Positions 14,634-18,818 of a DNA stretch of 18,818 nucleotides are shown piece after piece (position 1 is the stretch's first letter; each line of letters begins with the position of its first letter). Source of the stretch: CAZJJK01 sp964546285 (GTDB lineage Bacteria; Spirochaetota; Spirochaetia; Treponematales; Breznakiellaceae). The notes beneath the pieces are model-generated. The model ran no database searches. It had not been told where the DNA came from and worked only from the letters and a program-made list of their open reading frames with translations. The stretch lies in NCBI GenBank assembly GCA_964546285.1, contig CAZJJK010000061.1:1-18818 (forward strand), written 5' to 3'. Both the position numbers and the translations under genes were made by a program.

Positions 14634-16343
14634 TCAACGGGTTAAGGTATAGGCGCTTTCCGGGATGAGTCTCCCAGAGCTGAATAAAGCCTGCGCGTCG
14701 GCGAAACTGGATTTGTAAAGCTTAGGCGTAAAGCCTTCGCCGATGAAATCAGCTTCGGTCATATCGCTGTCCCCGTACATGGTGAAGGTTAAACCGCCGT
14801 CGGCGAAGGCGATCTGGGCACCGATATAGTAGGTGGTGTAGTCTATGGCGCTATTAAACTGGTCGGACAAGGCTTCCTCTTTCCAGTCGATGGCGGTACC
14901 GCCCATGAGCCATTCTTGGAACGCGGCGTTATAGTCCATCGACTCGAATACGATGAAATTCTCGGCGGGCAGAGTGGCCAAAGCCGCGACATTGTCCTTG
15001 AAGGCCGCCGCCACTACCGCCTGATAGTCGGCTTCGCCCTGTTCGTTGAACTTCCAATTATCATTATTTGGATCGCTGGTCCACGCTTTGATTTCCTTGA
15101 TCGCGGCGGTGTATTCCGCGTCCAGCGAGACGAAATCGGAGGCGTCGAAGCCGACAAAGGGGATAACGCCCTCGGCGGCCGCGGCCGAGGCCGCGGCTAG
15201 GGCTTCGGCGACGGTGGCGTAGGAAGTACCCGCTTCCGGGTACTGGGCTAGGCTGCTTTCATCGCCCACGGAAATTTTAGCCCATTCATGATAGGTGATG
15301 ACGATGGGGTTGGCGCTTGTTCCCCATCCGATCATAGGGTTGTCCATATATTCGCCCGTTCCATATACGTCGTTATAATTGATCGACACGAAATAGTCGC
15401 CGCAGCGGACACCTTCAAGCTCGACGGTGCTGTAGCCGGAGCTGTACTTGATCGACGGGAAATAGGTCATGGTGGCGATGGTGTCATCGGCGTAATAGGG
15501 GGCGGCGTAGACGAGGCAGTTGGATCTATACGAGGCTAAGGGGTAGGCGTTCTCGTCGTACACGAAATTGCCTTGCTCGCGGAGGTATTGGGGATAATCG
15601 CGGAATCCTACCGAATAGCTGATGCCCTCCGTCCGGCTCCAATCCACGGTCGTCATGTCGGTCACGATGTTGTATGTGTCGTCTCCGGCGGCTTCCAGGC
15701 TGGAAAACGCCATTGATCCGGCTTCGAACCAAGCGTCTTGTTCGTTCACCATGAACTTGATGCCCCATTCATCCACGATGTACTTGGTTGAAGGGTCTTC
15801 TTCATCATACCAGACGCCCTGCCAGCTGGTATCGCTGAGACCGGCGACAAGCTCGGCTTCAGTGGTGGACGTCATCTGGCTGGCGACTTCCTGCTCCTCC
15901 TTCTCGATGACCGCGACGATCACGGGCGCGCCGAAGGGCTCAGAGGCGCTGGCTCTGGTGGCGATAGAAGCCTTGGTTTGGCCGCCCATAGCGTCGCCGC
16001 TGATAGTATAACGGATAGTGCTACTGGCGGCGGACAGGCTATAGCCAGAGGACTCGGTGTCATAGCTACCTTTTAGACGGAAAGTGATGTCCCCATCGTC
16101 CAGGGTTCCACTTAGGGGCACCGATGTGACAGCCCTTGAACTGGATAGGGAGCGGCTCGTGTCTTCCGCGGCCTTAAAATAAACCGTAGAATCCCCATCC
16201 TTGAAGCTACCGGAGATAGAAAGGGGCCCATCGGTGGGATTGCTGGAAGGATCGCCGGAGGGATCACCAAATGGGGACTCGCAGGCTAATAGGGATAGAA
16301 TCGCCAGTAGGGCGATCGGTAATAAAGCTCGTTTCGTTTTCAT
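14634..16343 (-). CDS. Large lipoprotein of unknown function
   Basis: 569 residues. Signal sequence MKTKRALLPIALLAI with lipobox LLAC (Cys21), followed by a Pro/Ser/Gly/Asp-rich tether (22-40). Two similar units, ISGSFKDGDSTVYFK at about 43-57 and LSGTLDDGDITFRLK at about 76-90, suggest a small internal beta repeat. The rest (about 150-569) is acidic, Tyr/Ala-rich and mostly beta, with helical Ala-rich stretches near 380-395. Apart from the lipobox region Cys is scarce. No family recognised; surface or periplasmic display is inferred. GGAGG precedes the ATG by 4 nt. It is a single gene, convergent with the Nudix-AraC operon and separated from it by two hairpins. Confidence 0.78.
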   Translation of the reverse strand: MKTKRALLPIALLAILSLLACESPFGDPSGDPSSNPTDGPLSISGSFKDGDSTVYFKAAEDTSRSLSSSRAVTSVPLSGTLDDGDITFRLKGSYDTESSGYSLSAASSTIRYTISGDAMGGQTKASIATRASASEPFGAPVIVAVIEKEEQEVASQMTSTTEAELVAGLSDTSWQGVWYDEEDPSTKYIVDEWGIKFMVNEQDAWFEAGSMAFSSLEAAGDDTYNIVTDMTTVDWSRTEGISYSVGFRDYPQYLREQGNFVYDENAYPLASYRSNCLVYAAPYYADDTIATMTYFPSIKYSSGYSTVELEGVRCGDYFVSINYNDVYGTGEYMDNPMIGWGTSANPIVITYHEWAKISVGDESSLAQYPEAGTSYATVAEALAAASAAAAEGVIPFVGFDASDFVSLDAEYTAAIKEIKAWTSDPNNDNWKFNEQGEADYQAVVAAAFKDNVAALATLPAENFIVFESMDYNAAFQEWLMGGTAIDWKEEALSDQFNSAIDYTTYYIGAQIAFADGGLTFTMYGDSDMTEADFIGEGFTPKLYKSSFADAQALFSSGRLIPESAYTLTR

Positions 16344-16382
16344 GAAGCCTCCATACAGCGTAAAAAATCGTGTGGTCCAAAC

Positions 16383-16401
16383 CCGGCGACGCCGGATTAT
16401 G
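16383..16401 (-). promoter_or_regulatory. CATAAT -10 candidate abutting a 13-bp palindrome, upstream of the large lipoprotein
   Basis: On the minus strand CATAAT (16401-16396) is directly followed by the palindrome CCGGCG-T-CGCCGG (16395-16383), where the transcript would start. No good -35 is visible. The symmetry suggests an operator, or a short hairpin at the 5' end of the mRNA. Confidence 0.35.
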
Positions 16402-16448
16402 TCTGGCCGGCAAGGCGCCGAAAGCTCCTCAGCGGGTTAAAAAACTAA

Positions 16449-16476
16449 TTAAGGGGCCTGCCCTTAAGCGCTTTTT
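16449..16476. terminator. Hairpin TTAAGGG-GCCTG-CCCTTAA with flanking T/A runs
   Basis: A 7-bp perfect stem with 5-nt loop. On the plus strand TTTTT follows after 4 nt; on the minus strand ttagtttttt follows immediately. It would work best as a minus-strand terminator, shielding the lipoprotein promoter from upstream antisense transcription. Confidence 0.4.
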
Positions 16477-16495
16477 AAACTGGCTGTTTAGCTGT

Positions 16496-16524
16496 TTGAT
16501 CGCCTCGGTAGCTAAGCATATTTT
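16496..16524 (+). promoter_or_regulatory. Candidate upstream promoter of the MBL hydrolase leader
   Basis: TTGATC (16496-16501), 17-nt spacer, TATTTT (16519-16524). A transcript from here would carry about 170 nt of leader including the inverted repeat at 16593 and the attenuator-like structure before the ATG at 16705. Confidence 0.38.
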
Positions 16525-16592
16525 TAGCGCGCTATTGGAAAAGGACGCGGCTCATGTAAAAAACAGGTTCTGGAATGGAAAAAGTGGGGATG

Positions 16593-16611
16593 CTCCCGTT
16601 TAAAACGGGAG
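16593..16611. repeat. Perfect 9-bp inverted repeat CTCCCGTTT-A-AAACGGGAG
   Basis: Two perfect 9-nt arms around one A; in RNA it would form a stable hairpin with an AU-rich top. No T-run follows on the plus strand. It lies inside the putative leader of the MBL gene. Confidence 0.6.
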
Positions 16612-16632
16612 AAACAGCGTCAGTCTCCTATA

Positions 16633-16662
16633 GCCGTGGGAACGGCAAGCTTAGCCGTTTTT
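16633..16662 (+). promoter_or_regulatory. Attenuator-like mutually exclusive hairpins
   Basis: Segment GCCGT (16633-16637) can pair with ACGGC (16642-16646) around a GGGA tetraloop. The same AACGGC (16641-16646) can instead pair with GCCGTT (16654-16659), which is followed by TTT and so looks like a terminator. Antiterminator/terminator switching upstream of the MBL gene is the natural reading; the stems are short (5-6 bp), so this is tentative. Confidence 0.4.
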
Positions 16663-16667
16663 CCGGC

Positions 16668-16696
16668 TTGACCTCGCCTAGTCCAGTCTTTACAAC
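16668..16696 (+). promoter_or_regulatory. Promoter immediately before the MBL hydrolase
   Basis: TTGACC (16668-16673), 17-nt spacer, TACAAC (16691-16696). The -10 ends 8 nt before the ATG at 16705 and there is no Shine-Dalgarno, so the mRNA from this promoter would be nearly leaderless. Confidence 0.45.
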
Positions 16697-16704
16697 TATG
16701 CTCT

Positions 16705-17496
16705 ATGCGTTTTGTCTTCCTCGGCACCGGGACCTCCCACGGCATTCCCGTCATCGCCTGCCCTTGTCAGGTCTGCCGCTCCGACGACCCGCGCGATAAA
16801 CGGACACGTTCTTCCGTTTTAGTCATGGGCGAACAAGGCGAGCGGCTCTTGGTGGATATCGGCCCGGAATTTCGGCTGCAGGCGCTGGCCGCCGATATTC
16901 GCGCGTTGGACGCGGTTCTGTTGACTCATTCCCACGCCGATCATCTCCATGGTTTGGACGATCTCCGGCCCCTCTGCCGAAAGAAGCCCATCGCGGTCTA
17001 CGGCAACAAAGCGACCATCGCTGAATTGGTCGAACGTTTCGCCTATATTTTTTATGAAACCCAGAGGGGCGGCGGAAAGCCGAAAATCGAACCCAAACTG
17101 GTCTCGCCTACGCTTGGTCCGGAGTCGGCTTTACACTTTGGCGGTATCTCAGCCCTGCCCATTCCAATAAAGCATGGTCGTCTGGATATTTTAGGGTGGC
17201 TTTTCCAAGAAGGCGAAAAGAGAGCCGCCTATCTAACCGACATCAGCGCCTTGCCGGAGGAAAGCGCGAAAGGGCTTGTCGATCTGGACCTCCTGGTTTT
17301 GGGCGCCCTGCGCGTGCGGCCTCATGAAACGCACCTGAATTTCGATCAGGCGATAGAGCTCGCGCGGCGCCTTAAGCCCAAGCGCGCGTTGCTTACGCAT
17401 ATTTGCCATGAACACTCCCATGTCGAAATCGAAGCGTACTGCGGCGACGAACGGCGCATAGGCCCGGCGTACGATACCTTGATAGTCGGGATCTAA
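16705..17496 (+). CDS. PhnP-like metallo-beta-lactamase-fold hydrolase
   Basis: 263 residues. It starts MRFVFLGTGTSHGIPVIACP, the N-terminal strand and loop of the PhnP-type MBL family. Cys19, Cys21 and Cys24 form the CxCxxC of the structural zinc site seen in PhnP. The metal-binding motif HSHADH (75-80) is complete, with His157, Asp179 and His232 as further ligand candidates, so the dinuclear centre is intact. PhnP itself is a cyclic-phosphate phosphodiesterase of the C-P lyase pathway, but no phn gene is nearby. Spirochaetes and many anaerobes carry stand-alone homologues whose substrate is probably another cyclic or diester phosphate. No Shine-Dalgarno precedes the ATG, but the alignment of the first residues to the family supports the start. 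Confidence 0.9.
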   Translation: MRFVFLGTGTSHGIPVIACPCQVCRSDDPRDKRTRSSVLVMGEQGERLLVDIGPEFRLQALAADIRALDAVLLTHSHADHLHGLDDLRPLCRKKPIAVYGNKATIAELVERFAYIFYETQRGGGKPKIEPKLVSPTLGPESALHFGGISALPIPIKHGRLDILGWLFQEGEKRAAYLTDISALPEESAKGLVDLDLLVLGALRVRPHETHLNFDQAIELARRLKPKRALLTHICHEHSHVEIEAYCGDERRIGPAYDTLIVGI

Positions 17497-17540
17497 AGCC
17501 AGGCCGGGCTGCCGGCGGATAATTCGCCGAGAGCGCGCGT

Positions 17541-17569
17541 TTGAAGGAATATCCAAGGGCGTGTATAAT
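17541..17569 (+). promoter_or_regulatory. Sigma-70-type promoter of the alcohol dehydrogenase
   Basis: TTGAAG (17541-17546), exactly 17 nt, then perfect TATAAT (17564-17569), 38 nt before the ATG. This makes the dehydrogenase an independent transcription unit. Confidence 0.75.
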
Positions 17570-17607
17570 GCTAAGCTCTACGCAAGATCGATTTAGGATG
17601 GTGCTTT

Positions 17608-18789
17608 ATGGATAACTTTATTTTTTACGCGCCAACAAAAGTCATTTTCGGACGCGGCAGCCGCTTCAGCCTTGGCGGGTTGCTCGCGAATTATGGGTTT
17701 AGAAAGATTCTTATTCATTATGGCGGCGGCAGCGTTAAGCGTGGCGGCCTCTTGGCGGAGCTTGTCTCCAATCTTCAGAAAGCCGGTATCAGCCATGTTG
17801 AATTAGGCGGAGTAAAGCCTAATCCTGAGCTCGCTTTAGCGCGGGAAGGCATTAGGCTGTGCAAGGCGGAAAATATCGATATGATTCTAGCCGTCGGCGG
17901 CGGTAGCGTCATCGATTCGGCGAAGCTGATCGCTGTCGGCGCCGTGACGGAGGACGACCCCTGGCTTTTTTCAAGTAAGGAAAAAACGCCCGTAGCCGCA
18001 CTTCCCTTAGGCGCCGTGCTTACTTTGGCCGCCTCCGGTAGCGAAATGAGCGCCTCCGCGGTGATCACCAACGAGGACGGTCGGCTTAAGCGCGGCTACA
18101 ACAGCGATTTTAACCGGCCGCTTTTTTCCATCTGCGATCCGGAGTTGACCTATACCGTCCCGCCGTACCAGACCGCTTGCGGTATAACGGATATCTTTAT
18201 GCATACCGCCGAACGGTATTTTTCCGATGGGGAAGATACGCCGATAAGCGACCGTATGGCGGAAGCGCTGATGAAAACCGTTTTGGAGTATGGCCCGAAA
18301 GCGATAGACCAGCCTTCCAATTATGAGGCTCGCGCTACCTTGATGTGGGCCGGCAGCTTGTCGCATAACGACCTGACCGGCTGCGGCCGCCGGCTTTTTT
18401 TCCCGGTTCACCAGATTGAGCATGAACTGAGCGGCCTATTCCCTCGGATCGCCCATGGGGCCGGTTTGGCGGCCTTGATGCCCGCTTGGATGCGCTATGT
18501 GTATCAGGCCGATCTTTGGCGCTTTGTCCGCTTCGCCTCGGAAGTTATGAATATCGATATTAATTACGAGAATCCTGAGCTGACAGCCTTAGCCGGTATA
18601 GACGCTTTAGAGCGCTATTTCAAGGACATCGGCATGCCGATTCGTTTGCGTGAGCTCGGCATCACCGACGATTCGCGTTTTGAGGAAATGGCCGACAAAT
18701 GCCTGTTTTTCGGCGCGCGTAAGCTGACGGCGAAAAAGGTTTTGGATAAAGAAGATATTATCGCTATCTATCGGGCGGCTCTAGGCTAG
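17608..18789 (+). CDS. Iron-type alcohol dehydrogenase, YqhD/BdhA (NAD(P)H butanol dehydrogenase) group
   Basis: 393 residues, the usual length for the group. MDNFIFYAPTKVIFG at the start, NAD(P)-binding GGGSVIDSAK (97-106) and metal ligand candidates Asp195, His199, His268 and His283 place it among group III iron-type dehydrogenases near YqhD and clostridial BdhA. These reduce aldehydes to alcohols with NAD(P)H in the cytoplasm during fermentation or aldehyde detoxification. The region around the last ligands reads FFPVHQIEHELSGLF, with one residue more between His272 and His283 than in YqhD. Ribosome site AGGA lies about 9 nt before the ATG. It has its own promoter and no gene partner inside the window. 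Confidence 0.93.
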   Translation: MDNFIFYAPTKVIFGRGSRFSLGGLLANYGFRKILIHYGGGSVKRGGLLAELVSNLQKAGISHVELGGVKPNPELALAREGIRLCKAENIDMILAVGGGSVIDSAKLIAVGAVTEDDPWLFSSKEKTPVAALPLGAVLTLAASGSEMSASAVITNEDGRLKRGYNSDFNRPLFSICDPELTYTVPPYQTACGITDIFMHTAERYFSDGEDTPISDRMAEALMKTVLEYGPKAIDQPSNYEARATLMWAGSLSHNDLTGCGRRLFFPVHQIEHELSGLFPRIAHGAGLAALMPAWMRYVYQADLWRFVRFASEVMNIDINYENPELTALAGIDALERYFKDIGMPIRLRELGITDDSRFEEMADKCLFFGARKLTAKKVLDKEDIIAIYRAALG

Positions 18790-18818
18790 CGTTCAGGCGG
18801 CGGCTTGGGCCTCTCTAT

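Larger units (their letters stand above)
16344..16704. other. 361-bp intergenic region with several hairpins and two plus-strand promoter candidates
   Basis: I see no convincing protein gene here: short open frames lack ribosome sites and family motifs. The region separates the divergent lipoprotein (minus) and MBL hydrolase (plus) genes. It holds a palindrome near the lipoprotein promoter (16383-16395), a hairpin at 16449-16467, promoter candidates at 16496-16524 and 16668-16696, a perfect inverted repeat at 16593-16611 and an attenuator-like structure at 16633-16662. A structured leader RNA or small RNA is possible. Confidence 0.55.

Noticed and set aside
15622..16011. 129-codon plus-strand frame antisense to the large lipoprotein
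   Set aside because: It is a shadow of the lipoprotein gene: the lipoprotein has signal peptide, lipobox and GGAGG, while the antisense frame has none.
16370..16603. Small plus-strand frames in the 16344-16704 region
   Set aside because: They have no Shine-Dalgarno and no recognisable motif, and they overlap each other and the hairpins; the region is better read as regulatory or leader sequence.
17513..17529. CGGCG-GATAATT-CGCCG hairpin after the MBL gene as a terminator
   Set aside because: The stem is only 5 bp with a 7-nt loop and no T-run on either strand.
18007..18423. 138-codon minus-strand frame opposite the alcohol dehydrogenase
   Set aside because: It is antisense to conserved motifs of the dehydrogenase and is a coding-strand shadow.
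1..18818. CRISPR arrays, tRNA/rRNA genes, insertion sequences, prophage or defence genes
   Set aside because: I saw no direct-repeat arrays, conserved RNA sequences, transposases, integrases or terminal repeats on either strand.

Overview
The window looks like a chromosomal segment of an anaerobic, probably gut-associated or sediment spirochaete (Treponema/Spirochaeta-like). This is inferred from gene content: several lipoproteins with spirochaete-style lipoboxes, a FecR-domain periplasmic protein, a 7TMR-DISM-type histidine kinase, a formylglycine-generating-enzyme-like domain protein, a GH8 oligoxylanase and an iron-type alcohol dehydrogenase. No rRNA, tRNA, CRISPR array, transposase or phage gene was found. 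A run of exactly 100 N (8569-8668) is an assembly gap placeholder inside a response-regulator gene, so this is a draft assembly or metagenome bin.

Layout. (1) 1-1098, minus: a GH8 reducing-end exo-oligoxylanase, cut at the window edge. (2) 1191-3112, minus: a compact envelope cluster of lipoprotein, FecR protein and small lipoprotein. (3) 3196-5032, minus: an overlapping sufC-sufB pair, a two-gene minimal Fe-S assembly system. (4) 5291-6427, plus: a Gfo/Idh-type oxidoreductase with an altered EKP motif. (5) 6433-8370, plus: a sigma-54-type promoter with two upstream inverted repeats, then a small exported beta-barrel-like protein and an exported protein with a degenerate FGE-sulfatase domain. 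(6) 8367-11868, minus: a hybrid lipoprotein/7TM histidine kinase and an NtrC-type sigma-54 activator, overlapping by 8 bp and converging tail-to-tail with block 5. (7) 11992-14495, plus: a zinc-ribbon Nudix hydrolase translationally coupled (ATGA) to a membrane-anchored AraC-family regulator, closed by a strong bidirectional terminator. (8) 14634-16343, minus: a large lipoprotein. (9) 16344-16704: a hairpin-rich leader region with an attenuator-like structure. (10) 16705-17496, plus: a PhnP-like metallo-beta-lactamase-fold hydrolase. (11) 17608-18789, plus: a YqhD/BdhA-type alcohol dehydrogenase with its own good promoter.

How it fits together. The most coherent hypothesis is that blocks 5 and 6 form one circuit: an envelope-sensing two-component system whose sigma-54 activator drives the adjacent exported-protein operon through the -24/-12 promoter at 6509-6525. 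A second sensory unit (block 7) couples a nucleotide-type hydrolase to a 7TM AraC regulator. Carbohydrate use (GH8, Gfo/Idh) and fermentation (alcohol dehydrogenase) fit a plant-polymer-degrading anaerobe. Three genes (the kinase, the MBL hydrolase and the 3112 lipoprotein) have their best -10 element only 6-9 nt before the ATG and lack a proper Shine-Dalgarno, suggesting leaderless transcripts, whereas most others carry clear AAGGAG/GGAGG sites.
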